NCBI GenBank assembly: GCA_038320125.1
Contig: JBBQDX010000202.1
Location: 1-8,265, forward strand
Source: Jannaschia sp038320125
GTDB taxonomy: Bacteria > Pseudomonadota > Alphaproteobacteria > Rhodobacterales > Rhodobacteraceae
DNA: 8,265 bases
Reading direction: 5' to 3'
Each line of letters opens with the position of its first letter. Within the stretch, counting starts at the first letter, position 1. Made by a program: the position numbers and the translations under genes. Of this stretch, positions 1 to 5,965 are shown piece by piece. A model generated the notes under the pieces. It had not been told where the DNA came from, ran no database searches, and worked only from the letters and a program-made list of their open reading frames with translations.

Positions 1-73
1 CGGTCGGCAGTCCCGCCTCCTGTTCTTTGATCATCCCGATAATCTGCGCCTCGGTGAAACGACTTTTCCTCAT
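1..73 (-). CDS. IS3-family transposase OrfA, N-terminal 24 residues (partial)
   Basis: The ATG on the minus strand at 73-71 is preceded by TAGGAGCAGACAAG, a good Shine-Dalgarno at normal spacing. The peptide starts MRKSRFTEAQIIGMIKEQE, which is the classic start of the helix-turn-helix OrfA of IS3-family elements (pattern K-S-R-F-T-E-x-Q-I-I). OrfA binds DNA, and with OrfB it makes the OrfAB transposase by programmed frameshifting. The remainder lies beyond the left edge, so it cannot be judged whether the copy is intact. Confidence 0.85.
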   Translation of the reverse strand, partial: MRKSRFTEAQIIGMIKEQEAGLPT

Positions 74-139
74 CTTGTCTGCTCCTACAGGTTGGGCAGA
101 CTCTACATCAGACTGAGGGAACTTCCGGGGGGCAGGTCA
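1..139 (-). mobile_element. End of an IS3-family insertion sequence (partial)
   Basis: Read on the minus strand, the element appears to begin at about 139 with TGACCTGCCCCCCGGAAG. A TGA tip followed by a C-rich run is typical of IS3-family terminal repeats. A leader of about 65 bp leads to an orfA start codon at 73, and the element runs off the left window edge. The tip abuts an ISNCY-like coding fragment that begins at about 140, so this IS probably inserted into that older element. The opposite terminus and the target duplication lie outside the window, so the boundary rests on the tip sequence and on where ISNCY homology begins. Confidence 0.7.
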
Positions 140-450
140 CACGGCATGACGCAGTTCGGCGGCGCGCTGAACGAACTGAACGTCGAGATCCTCTGCGCCA
201 ACTCCTCTCAGGCCAAGGGCCACCTCGAGCGTGCGAACCGCACCCTGTTCGGGCCGCCTGGTCAAGGAATTGCGGCTCGCGGGCATCTGCGACATCGCCA
301 CGGCGAACGCCTTCCTGCCCGATTTCACGGACCGTCATGACGTTCGCTTCGCCAAGGTGCCGCACCGGCCCGACAATCTGCACCGGGCGCTGAACGTCGA
401 GCCCGACCGGCTGCGCGACATTCTGTGCCGGAGGGACCAGCGCCACGTCG
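140..450 (+). pseudogene. ISNCY-like (IS1202-type) transposase fragment, frameshifted
   Basis: This is the C-terminal part of a DDE integrase-core transposase. One frame carries HGMTQFGGALNELNVEILC followed by ANSSQAKGHLERANRTL (about 140-246). Homology continues one base shifted with GRLVKELRLAGICDIATANA and then NLHRALNVEPDRLRDILC up to about 449. The block N-S-S-Q-A-K-G-x-x-E-R-A-N-R-T-L is a hallmark of ISNCY transposases, where the final catalytic Glu sits before R-A-N-R. A single extra base near 247-252 explains the frame change. The 5' half is missing where the IS3 tip begins, and the 3' end is lost before the IS6 fragment. It cannot be functional. Confidence 0.8.
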
Positions 451-479
451 GGGTATTGCGGAGCAATGTCCCGGGAGGG

Positions 480-710
480 GACGTGCCAGTTTCGGCCGCG
501 CCAACTGCAATGGCTATAGGCATGTCCGGCAATCTCAGGGCCGAACTTCTGGACCCGGCGAAAGACCGTCGCACGGCCAACCGCGACGCCGCGTTCCGTC
601 AGCAGATCGCAGACATCCCAGTACGACAAGGGGAGCCGACAGTACCAGTGGACCGCAAGCAGGATGACGTTCCCCGAAAACCGATGGCCCTTGGACGGAT
701 CACGGCGCAT
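480..710 (-). pseudogene. IS6-family transposase, N-terminal fragment
   Basis: From the ATG at 710-708, with GGGGAGG upstream, about 77 codons match the N-terminus of IS6-family transposases. Recognisable parts are GHRFSGNVILLAVHWYCRL, LPLSYWDVCDLLTERGVAV, a V-Q-K-F-G-P-E-I stretch and WRGRNWHV. In the family the next residues are D-E-T-Y, which carry the first catalytic Asp of the DDE triad. Here homology stops exactly before that Asp, at about 480, and the frame then reads antisense through other sequence. The fragment has no catalytic core. The matching terminus may lie near 770-786, where ACTTTTGCGTTGC on the minus strand vaguely resembles an IS6 end; that part is a guess. Confidence 0.75.
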
Positions 711-806
711 ACCGGCCTCCCCAAGTCCTGCTGTGCTAGGCGTCAGTCTCCGAGCTCAGCCGTCGGCAACGCAAAAGTACCGTCCCTAGCCTACGGCGTC
801 CGAGTG

Positions 807-1283
807 TCACTCGACGACGATCCGGCCGAACGCCTCCTTGGGCGGCACGCCTTGGTCCCGAACATAAATTGGATAGACGCCGGTCCGCATCGGGTGAAAA
901 CTGAAACGCGCCGAGCCGGAATCGTCGCATTCGATGGCCCGGAACGTCAGGCCCTGCATATAGAACTCGATATCGGCATCACCGACCGACAGAACCCGAA
1001 GATGTGCATTTTCGAGAAGTTCGGTAGCTTCGAAGTGGAACCCGGTCTCCGACGTGAGTGCCTCGGGACAAACGACATTGAAACGGTAGTATCCGCCGTG
1101 CGCCAGCGTGAACTCCTCGGGTTCGAGGGCCGGCGCGCCGTCGTCGCTGCGCGTGATCTCCATGAAGATGTCCTCGGGCGCGCCCGACCCGACGCGGCCG
1201 GAGTCCTGTTCCTGAGCGAGCGCGGATGAGGTGATGAGGGCGCCGACAAAGACCGCGGCTGCCGACCTGTGGATGCTGAACAT
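807..1283 (-). CDS. Small secreted protein, paralogue-like to the one at 3211-3633
   Basis: This 158-residue protein has an ATG at 1283-1281 preceded by GGAGAATCAA, a good ribosome-binding site. Residues 1-23 form a signal peptide (MFSIHRSAAAVFVG, hydrophobic core, A-L-A cleavage site), which places the product in the periplasm. The mature part alternates short predicted beta strands. It has two cysteines (Cys72, Cys119) that could form a disulfide, and a C-terminal block ARFSFHPMRTGVYPIYV. That block and the preceding 50 residues align in pattern with the protein at 3211-3633 (A-E-I-T-F-I-P-I-R-P-G-R-F). A cupredoxin-like beta-sandwich is possible, but I see no complete type 1 copper site. 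The function is unknown. It stands alone between IS debris and a divergent pentapeptide-repeat gene. Confidence 0.8.
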   Translation of the reverse strand: MFSIHRSAAAVFVGALITSSALAQEQDSGRVGSGAPEDIFMEITRSDDGAPALEPEEFTLAHGGYYRFNVVCPEALTSETGFHFEATELLENAHLRVLSVGDADIEFYMQGLTFRAIECDDSGSARFSFHPMRTGVYPIYVRDQGVPPKEAFGRIVVE

Positions 1284-1307
1284 TTGATTCTCCGTGATGT
1301 TGGGGGG

Positions 1308-1336
1308 ATTGTTCCAAATAAGACATGCGTTGGCAA
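1308..1336 (-). promoter_or_regulatory. Candidate sigma70-type promoter for the 807-1283 gene
   Basis: On the minus strand, TTGCCA (1336-1331) and AACAAT (1313-1308) are separated by 17 bp. They match the -35 and -10 consensus at 5 of 6 and 4 of 6 bases. Transcription would start near 1300, giving a leader of about 17-20 nt that contains the ribosome-binding site. This is pattern matching only, and alphaproteobacterial promoters are often degenerate. Confidence 0.3.
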
Positions 1337-1403
1337 TTATGTCATGGCTGCCGTGCGCAAGTCGGGTTTAATTTCAATGTCAGACCGCATCGGGAGAGAA
1401 GAA

Positions 1404-2000
1404 ATGCGAAGGAACCATATTCTGCTTTTTCTGATGTGCCTCGGGCTACCTGCAACCGCCGAAGAGGGCGCGCGGGAGGCGCTGCTGGTCGAGAACCAGT
1501 GACGCAACTGCGATCTCCGCGGAGTCGATCTCGCGGGCGCCGATCTTCAAGACGCGTATCTCACATACGCGGTCTTCGACGGCGCCAATCTGCGCGACAC
1601 CGATCTCAGCGACGCCTTCATGCCATTCACCAGGTTCGCGGGCGCCGAGATGGCAGGCGTGGTCCTTGACCGTGCTAACATTCGAGACTCCATATTGACG
1701 GACGCGACGCTCCGAGGCGCATTCCTGCGGGGGACGGCGCTGCCGCAGGCGACGTTGAAGAGGGCCGATCTGACCGGCGCAGATCTCACCGGCGCGTATC
1801 TGGAGAACGCCAGTTTCGGCGAGGCAACGCTCGTTGACGCCATGCTGGCCGGCGCCGACCTTACCGGAGCGGTCCTCAGCGGCGCCGACCTTTCTGGCGC
1901 CGACCTGACCGGTGCAATCGTCAAGGCCACAGGCCTCTCAGGCGCAAGGTTTTGCCGCACGATCATGCCGGACGGCGAGATACGAAACGACGGTTGCTAA
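1404..2000 (+). pseudogene. Secreted pentapeptide-repeat protein interrupted by one in-frame TGA
   Basis: The ATG at 1404 follows GGGAGAG at 1392-1398, a strong ribosome-binding site. Residues 1-19 form a signal peptide (MRRNHILLFLMCLGLPATA). After residue 32 an in-frame TGA occurs at 1500-1502, and the same frame then continues for 165 codons to TAA at 1998-2000. The downstream part is a run of A(D/N)LxX pentapeptides (for example GADLTGADLTGAYL and GADLSGADLTGAIV), which form a right-handed quadrilateral beta helix. The C-terminus FCRTIMPDGEIRNDGC is typical of secreted family members. Relatives usually have Cys-x-x-Cys-(D/N)-L just before the first repeat. Here the frame reads N-Q-stop-R-N-C-D-L, so TGA most simply replaces TGC. 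Without readthrough only a 32-residue peptide is made. Restart at the ATG at 1620 would yield a protein without a signal peptide. The biochemical role is unknown. Confidence 0.8.
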
Positions 2001-2006
2001 CCGTTG
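1988..2006 (+). other. Hairpin overlapping the stop codon of the pentapeptide-repeat gene
   Basis: ACGGTT (1990-1995), loop GCT, AACCGT (1999-2004) is a perfect 6-bp stem, extendable by a G-T and a C-G pair. It overlaps the TAA at 1998-2000. No T-tract follows, so it is at best a weak terminator or an mRNA-stabilising hairpin. Confidence 0.3.
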
Positions 2007-2081
2007 CCGGCTGCAGAAGACAGAGACAGCAACCGCTCGACGACTCGATCGCCTCGAACGAAGAAGGCGAGCGAGAGTCTG

Positions 2082-2186
2082 ATGGACCAACCGGAGATCC
2101 ATGAAGCCGAACGTGACGCGCTTCGGCGTGCTGTCGCTGAGGCGCGAGAAGCAGACTTCATCGTCCTGCCAAGCCTTGTTGCATGA
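2082..2186 (+). CDS. Doubtful short ORF, possible truncated gene start
   Basis: The ORF has 34 codons, with an ATG after GAGAGTCTG. The first 26 or so residues (MDQPEIHEAERDALRRAVAE, then AREADF) are charged and would form an amphipathic helix. They faintly resemble N-termini of small antitoxin-like proteins, but this is not a secure match. The last residues, V-L-P-S-L-V-A, are encoded by sequence that reads into the neighbouring IS remnant. The ORF may therefore be the stub of a gene cut by an insertion. It may also be spurious. The rest of 2001-2160 shows nothing I can name. Confidence 0.2.
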   Translation: MDQPEIHEAERDALRRAVAEAREADFIVLPSLVA

Positions 2187-2216
2187 AACCTGGCGGGGAC
2201 TCACATCGCGATGCCC

Positions 2217-2547
2217 GTGCGTGGCATTGGGCGGGGTCTCCTGCACCGTCCTTGCGATAACCTTCAGTCTTGTTTCCACGGGCCGCGGCGGCACCTGCGA
2301 CGGCGTATCCTGTCATGCTTGAGGCTTTCAGGCCTTCGTGGAGATACCGTTCCTGCCAACGCCAGACCGTGGGCTTTGGCGTATTGGCCCGCAGCACCAT
2401 CTCGATGGTGCCGCGTCCGTCCGCCGTCGCAAGCACGAATTCGGACCGCCAGCGGAGTTTGCGCGCAGTATTACGGTTGATTATCAAATCTTTAGGTTCT
2501 GCACGGCTGGCGGGACCAAGAAAAAGGCAGACGTCGTCACGTCTCAT
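2217..2547 (-). pseudogene. IS630-family transposase, N-terminal fragment with frameshift
   Basis: Reading leftward from 2547, the frame holds IINRNTARKLRWRSEFVL, TADGRGTIEM and PTVWRWQERYLHEGLKAS. This is the helix-turn-helix N-terminus of IS630-family transposases; W-R-W-Q-E-R-(F/Y) and L-T-A-D-G-x-G-T are the recognisable family features. Homology then moves to another frame near 2295-2325 and continues with VETRLKVIARTVQETPPNAT until about 2217, where it fades (possibly to about 2170). The DDE catalytic domain is absent. It lies about 60 bp downstream of the gene ending at 2609, and so closes the left side of the PQQ-associated module. It is in the same orientation as the IS630 fragment at 8143-8265, but it is a separate copy, because the N-terminal half would have to lie at higher coordinates. 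Confidence 0.75.
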
Positions 2548-2608
2548 GCGTCGATGATGCCGCAGCAGATCACCGATGGGAATCTCATGTCAGGTGGCGA
2601 ACCATAGC

Positions 2609-3214
2609 TCAGTCCGGAATGGAGCCGTCGATCGCACGTCCTAACGCGAACAGGCGCTGCTCGACCAGCCGCGGAACCTCGCAGATATAGGTCAACGATT
2701 GCCGCCGCTCGTCGAAGATGCGGAGGTCCCAGTAAAGCTGCTCCTCGGCCGCCGAGGCCGTACCTGTGGAGCTGACCTCGACCGTTTCCTTCTGATCCCG
2801 GATTTTCTCCACCAGCTTCTTCTGCTGCCTGGCGAACCGCTCGATCCCCTCGATGATCTCGCTGCGTTCGGCATTCATCGTCTCGAACAATCCGGCGAAC
2901 AACAGCGTCAAACGCTCCGACCGCTCCTCGACGGGAAGCCCCTCTGCGTAGCCCTCGATGGCCGACACGGCCTCATCCTGAGGCACGCGGCGTTGGCTCA
3001 AAAGGGCGACGAGCGGCCGCACCTCATCGTCGGCGCGCCAATCGCCTGCTACTCCGACCGCGGGGCCGGTCCAGATCGCCGCAGGCGTCAGCGTCGGCAC
3101 CTTGCGCTGGACGCAAGGCCAGTCGGTATCAATGCGCGCGCTCTCCTGTGCCACCGCCGCGCCGGCGGCGACGGTGAGAACCACCGATGCCAGAAGGCTC
3201 CGCATGCGCATCAT
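2609..3214 (-). CDS. Secreted helical protein, last gene of the leftward operon (unknown function)
   Basis: This 201-residue protein has a signal peptide (MMRMRSLLASVVLTVAAGAA, cleaved about A-V-A-Q at 20-23), so it is periplasmic. A conserved-looking N-terminal segment D-W-P-C-V-Q-R-K-V-P-T-L is followed by A-I-W-T-G-P. The remainder is almost wholly helical, with a strongly charged stretch at about 95-148 (including FARQQKKLVEKIRDQKE) that could form a coiled coil. The only cysteines are Cys34 and Cys178, a plausible disulfide. I recall proteins with this W-P-C-V-Q-R-K motif near PQQ dehydrogenase loci, but no function. The start overlaps the stop of the upstream gene (ATGA at 3214-3211), so the two genes are translationally coupled and probably act together. 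A coiled-coil adaptor role in the periplasm is inference. Confidence 0.85.
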   Translation of the reverse strand: MMRMRSLLASVVLTVAAGAAVAQESARIDTDWPCVQRKVPTLTPAAIWTGPAVGVAGDWRADDEVRPLVALLSQRRVPQDEAVSAIEGYAEGLPVEERSERLTLLFAGLFETMNAERSEIIEGIERFARQQKKLVEKIRDQKETVEVSSTGTASAAEEQLYWDLRIFDERRQSLTYICEVPRLVEQRLFALGRAIDGSIPD

Positions 3215-3633
3215 CCGCTGACGTTGAAGACGGCACGCTGCGTCTCGCCGGTCGTGCCCGGGATACTCAGCTCGAACCGGCCGGGGCGGATCGGGATGAA
3301 GGTGATCTCGGCCCGGCCCGCCGCATCGAACTCGAGCGAGGAGAGGCCGAGCGGACGCACTTCGATATCGTTGATCACGACTTCGTTGATCCAGACGTTG
3401 CGAAAGAACTCTGCCCCGCCGATCGCAAGTTCGGCGGACCCGTCCGCCTCGATCGCCAGCATGTAGTGTTTGCCGGCCTCAATCTCATAGGGCACCTCGG
3501 CCAGCGGCTGGCCCGATGCGAGCGTGATCGGCTCGAGGTCGATCGCGCGCGTCAATAGACCCGACTGTGCTACGGCAGCGCCGCCAAGTGTAATCGCGAC
3601 GGCAGCTACAGCGGCGATACGGATGATATTCAT
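3211..3633 (-). CDS. Small secreted beta-rich protein of the PQQ-associated operon
   Basis: This is a 140-residue protein. A longer frame opens at 3654, but the ATG at 3633-3631 is preferred because GGGAGGA lies 5 nt upstream and the signal peptide begins there (MNIIRIAAVAAVAITLGG, cleavage about A-V-A-Q at 20-23). The mature protein is beta-rich, with no cysteine and only one histidine (His57), so a copper site is unlikely. Residues 73-124 align in pattern with residues 86-141 of the protein at 807-1283, ending in AEITFIPIRPGRFELSI. The gene starts 23 bp after the beta-propeller stop and overlaps the next gene by ATGA, so it is tightly embedded in the operon. A chaperone-like or docking role in the periplasm for the alcohol-oxidation system is conceivable but unproven. 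Confidence 0.85.
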   Translation of the reverse strand: MNIIRIAAVAAVAITLGGAAVAQSGLLTRAIDLEPITLASGQPLAEVPYEIEAGKHYMLAIEADGSAELAIGGAEFFRNVWINEVVINDIEVRPLGLSSLEFDAAGRAEITFIPIRPGRFELSIPGTTGETQRAVFNVSG

Positions 3634-3656
3634 GTCGTCCTCCCTCATTTTCATGT

Positions 3657-4631
3657 TCAGTCCGGCGTCGTGACGACGCCCCAGGGAAACTCGCCGACCT
3701 GGACGGACTTGATGACCTCGCGATCGGCGACATCGATCACCGAGATGTCGTTCGAGACGCCGTTGGTCGAGAACAGCAGCGACTCGTCGGGCGAGAAGCC
3801 GAGCTGCCAGACCCGCTGGCCGACCAGCAGGTAGTCAAGCACCTCATAGGTTTCGGGGTCGACCACCGCGACGCGGTTTGCGGGACCGAGCGCGACGAAG
3901 GCCGTTTCCATGTCGTCGGTGATGCGAACGCCGACGGGTTGGATCGCCTCGGGGCGCAGGCCGGGAATGTCGAACTCGATCTTGTGCTTGATCTCGTACG
4001 TTTCGGGGTCGATCACACTGACGGTCCCGCCGATCTCGGACGAAACCCAGACCTCGGACCCGTCCGACTTGAACTCGGCGAAGCGTGGGCGCTGGTCGAC
4101 GAGGACGTTTGCCACGATCTCGTAGCTGTCGGTGTCGATGAAATGCGCCATGTTCGTCGTCTCGGACGTGTTCACGATCACCGACCCGTCAGGCGAGACG
4201 CCCATCCCCTCCGGCTCAACCCCGACGGGGATCTCGGCGATCATCGAACGGGTCTCGAGGTCGACGATGGTGACGAGGTTGTCGTCCTCGTTGGCGATGT
4301 AGAGCGGGTTCCCCGAGGGGTGCAGCACGAAAAGCTCGGGGTCGGGGCCGGATGGCAGCGTGTGCAACCGCTCGTAGGTCTCGGTGTCGTAGACCTCGAC
4401 CGTGTCGTCGTCGCCGACTGCCACAAGCAGGTGGTTGCCGTCATCGGCCACAGTGATCCCGCGCGGACGCTGACCGACATCGAAGGTGTCGATCACCTCG
4501 AGCATGTCGCCGTCGAGCACTGCCACGTCGTTGCTCTTCTCGTTCGAGACAAAGATCTTGTAGGCGGCGGCCGGCTGTGCGGCGAAGCCTGCCAGAGCAA
4601 ACACGGCGATACCGCGCAAGGTCATTCCCAT
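3657..4631 (-). CDS. PQQ-dependent catabolism-associated YVTN beta-propeller protein
   Basis: This 324-residue protein starts at the ATG at 4631-4629, with GGGAGGA 7 nt upstream. The signal peptide is residues 1-23 (A-A-A-Y cleavage). About seven repeats of 40-42 residues follow, each with a strand like VSVIDPETYEI or VAVVDPETYEV and a turn such as GQRPRGITVADDG, GVEPEGMGVSPDG or GQRVWQLGFSPDE. This is the YVTN-type seven-bladed propeller. The whole-protein match is to the family named beta-propeller associated with PQQ-dependent catabolism (TIGR03866 as I recall it). No catalytic residues are evident and it lacks quinoprotein Trp-docking motifs, so it is not itself a PQQ dehydrogenase. A role as a periplasmic scaffold or binding partner is likely. 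It follows the binding-protein gene after a 60-bp gap containing two hairpins. Confidence 0.92.
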   Translation of the reverse strand: MGMTLRGIAVFALAGFAAQPAAAYKIFVSNEKSNDVAVLDGDMLEVIDTFDVGQRPRGITVADDGNHLLVAVGDDDTVEVYDTETYERLHTLPSGPDPELFVLHPSGNPLYIANEDDNLVTIVDLETRSMIAEIPVGVEPEGMGVSPDGSVIVNTSETTNMAHFIDTDSYEIVANVLVDQRPRFAEFKSDGSEVWVSSEIGGTVSVIDPETYEIKHKIEFDIPGLRPEAIQPVGVRITDDMETAFVALGPANRVAVVDPETYEVLDYLLVGQRVWQLGFSPDESLLFSTNGVSNDISVIDVADREVIKSVQVGEFPWGVVTTPD

Positions 4632-4645
4632 TGGTAGTCCTCCCT

Positions 4646-4690
4646 AACGGCTCGGTGCCGTTTCCCCTTCGTCAGGACGCCTTCACGTCC
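4646..4690 (-). other. Tandem intercistronic hairpins between binding-protein and propeller genes
   Basis: In the 60-bp gap on the minus strand, GGACG-TGAAGG-CGTCC (4690-4675) forms a 5-bp stem right after the binding-protein stop. AACGGC-ACCGA-GCCGTT (4662-4646) then forms a perfect 6-bp stem directly before the AGGGAGGA ribosome-binding site of the propeller gene. Neither is followed by a U-tract, so they are more likely mRNA processing or stability elements than terminators. Their position suggests that the two genes are expressed in unequal amounts. Confidence 0.4.
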
Positions 4691-4691
4691 G

Positions 4692-5873
4692 TCAGAACTC
4701 GCAGTCGCTCTCGGCGCGATCGTACCCCAACGTATCGAGGAACGATGTCGGATGCAGGAACCCCTCCTGCGGCGAGACCGAGACCACGTTCTTGTCGTCG
4801 GCCAGCAGGATGGGCTGGCGCAGCTGCAGGTTCCAGTCGCGCAGCGATAACGCCTCGCCCTTGAAGGCCGCCAGCACAAAGTCCGGGCCCAGAAGGTAGG
4901 ACCGGATCGCCTCGGGATCCACGCTGGCGGAGCGCGTCGCCGCCTCCCCGATCATCCGTACTGCCATCCAGGCCAGCATGTCCTCTGCCTGCATCCGCCG
5001 GCCGTAGCCGTCGACGAAGCGGTTCTGCACCTGGATCCCGGCCCATTGTTCGTGCGCGGGGCTCCAGGCCGTCGGCTCGAGCCCCGCCGTGCCCATCACG
5101 GGCCGCGGGTCCCAGGTGTGGTAGGGTACGTAGGTGCCGAAGACTTCGTTCTCGTCCGCGACGAGGACGACGTCATGATCGGGGGCGCCCTGCGTGAAAA
5201 CCGGCATCCGCTGCTGCACCTGGATGTGGCCGCTGTCGGTCGTGCGGGCGCCGCCCGTATCCTCGTATGTCCGTTCCTCAACGATGCGGCCGCCGAAGCG
5301 ATCCGCCGCGCGCCGCAGGGCCTGGGCGAAAGCTTCGTCCTCGGGGTGCGAACCCTTCAGCAGAAACCAGCGCGGCCACTTCTTCCATGCCAGGTATTGC
5401 GCCAGCGCGTCGGCCAGCATCGCGCGGCTCGGTGCGACGTGGATGACGTTCGCGCGGCACATCTCGCCGCGCAGGACATCGTCGGGCGCGCCGGTGTTCA
5501 GAACCAGCATGTCGCGCGCCGCCGCGGCGTCCGCAACCGCGAGCAATGCCTCGGCTTCGAGGTCCGCGACGATCCAGTCGGCCCCCGAGTCCGCCATCTG
5601 CTTCACCGCGGCCTCGGCATCCGCCGCGCCGGACACGGTCGCCGTCTCGAGCGTGAAGTTTTGCCCGGTGAAGCGCCCGGTGGTGTTGTTGTCTTCGAGA
5701 CCGAGCCGCGCGCCGGAGAGCCCTGCATCCTCGGTCGGGCGATCGAGCAGCGACAGCGTCTGCATGCGTTCTGCCGGATGAAGATAGCCGATCGTGATCT
5801 CGTTCTGATCTTGCGCTTGTGCGGAAGCGCTGGCGGCGAAGATAGCTACGAAAACAGTCATAATTCGCTTCAT
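4692..5873 (-). CDS. PQQ alcohol dehydrogenase system ABC substrate-binding protein
   Basis: This 393-residue protein starts at ATG 5873-5871. An in-frame TTG directly upstream is possible, and neither has a clear Shine-Dalgarno. The signal peptide is residues 1-20 (MKRIMTVFVAIFAASASAQA), giving a soluble periplasmic protein. The mature part has the type I periplasmic-binding fold of the Leu/Ile/Val-receptor class: an opening strand EITIGYLHPAE, a run of alternating strand and helix such as GADWIVADLEAEAL, MLVLNTGAP, and a second lobe with HDVVLVADENEVFGTYV. The C-terminal block LRQPILLADDKNVVSVSPQE and then G-F-L-H-P are hallmarks of the PQQ-system binding protein family (TIGR03863 as I recall it). 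It is the first gene of the leftward operon and divergent from the ABC-2 transporter genes it presumably serves. The ligand is unknown; an alcohol, aldehyde or envelope component are all possible. Confidence 0.9.
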   Translation of the reverse strand: MKRIMTVFVAIFAASASAQAQDQNEITIGYLHPAERMQTLSLLDRPTEDAGLSGARLGLEDNNTTGRFTGQNFTLETATVSGAADAEAAVKQMADSGADWIVADLEAEALLAVADAAAARDMLVLNTGAPDDVLRGEMCRANVIHVAPSRAMLADALAQYLAWKKWPRWFLLKGSHPEDEAFAQALRRAADRFGGRIVEERTYEDTGGARTTDSGHIQVQQRMPVFTQGAPDHDVVLVADENEVFGTYVPYHTWDPRPVMGTAGLEPTAWSPAHEQWAGIQVQNRFVDGYGRRMQAEDMLAWMAVRMIGEAATRSASVDPEAIRSYLLGPDFVLAAFKGEALSLRDWNLQLRQPILLADDKNVVSVSPQEGFLHPTSFLDTLGYDRAESDCEF

Positions 5874-5890
5874 CAATCGAGCTAAACAGA

Positions 5891-5932
5891 ACGCAATGCG
5901 TCCCGCAAGCCTGCTTTTCGGAAGCCGCTTGC
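5891..5932. promoter_or_regulatory. Two dyad elements in the divergent control region
   Basis: ACGCA-A-TGCGT at 5891-5901 is a perfect 5-bp dyad. GCAAGC (5905-5910) is matched by GCTTGC (5927-5932) across 16 bp, with a second nested pair GCTT (5913-5916) and AAGC (5922-5925). The right arm overlaps the proposed -35 of the rightward promoter. Both sit in the about 90-bp gap between the two divergent operons, where a regulator could control both. No regulator gene is in the window. Confidence 0.35.
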
Positions 5933-5958
5933 CTCTTCGCGCACCCCCACACTATGAT
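5929..5958 (+). promoter_or_regulatory. Candidate sigma70-type promoter for the rightward operon
   Basis: TTGCCT (5929-5934) and TATGAT (5953-5958) are 18 bp apart and match the consensus at 4 of 6 and 5 of 6 bases. A start site near 5965 would put the transcript end at, or within a base or two of, the preferred ATG at 5966, giving an mRNA with almost no leader. If correct, the ATG at 5954 cannot be used. Confidence 0.35.
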
Positions 5959-5965
5959 CGAAGTC

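Noticed and set aside
231..1229. Long plus-strand open frame of 332 codons
   Set aside because: Only its first 70 or so codons resemble the ISNCY transposase. The remainder reads antisense through the IS6 fragment and the secreted-protein gene, and is a high-GC shadow frame.
1500..1545. TGA at 1500 as a selenocysteine codon in place of Cys
   Set aside because: The sequence after it contains a CTCCGCGGAG palindrome but no bulged stem with a proper apical loop at the usual distance. Pentapeptide-repeat proteins are not known selenoproteins, so a nonsense mutation or sequence error is simpler.
3211..3633. Type 1 copper (cupredoxin) site in the small secreted protein
   Set aside because: The mature protein has no Cys and one His, so a His-Cys-His-Met set is impossible. 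Only the general beta-rich character remains.
3939..4637. Plus-strand open frame of 232 codons opposite the beta-propeller
   Set aside because: It is rich in Val, Asp and Gly with no family features, and is the mirror of a strongly supported propeller gene.
5046..5885. Plus-strand open frame of 279 codons opposite the binding-protein gene
   Set aside because: It is Arg- and Gly-rich without domain features. The opposite strand encodes a convincing signal peptide and binding-protein fold.
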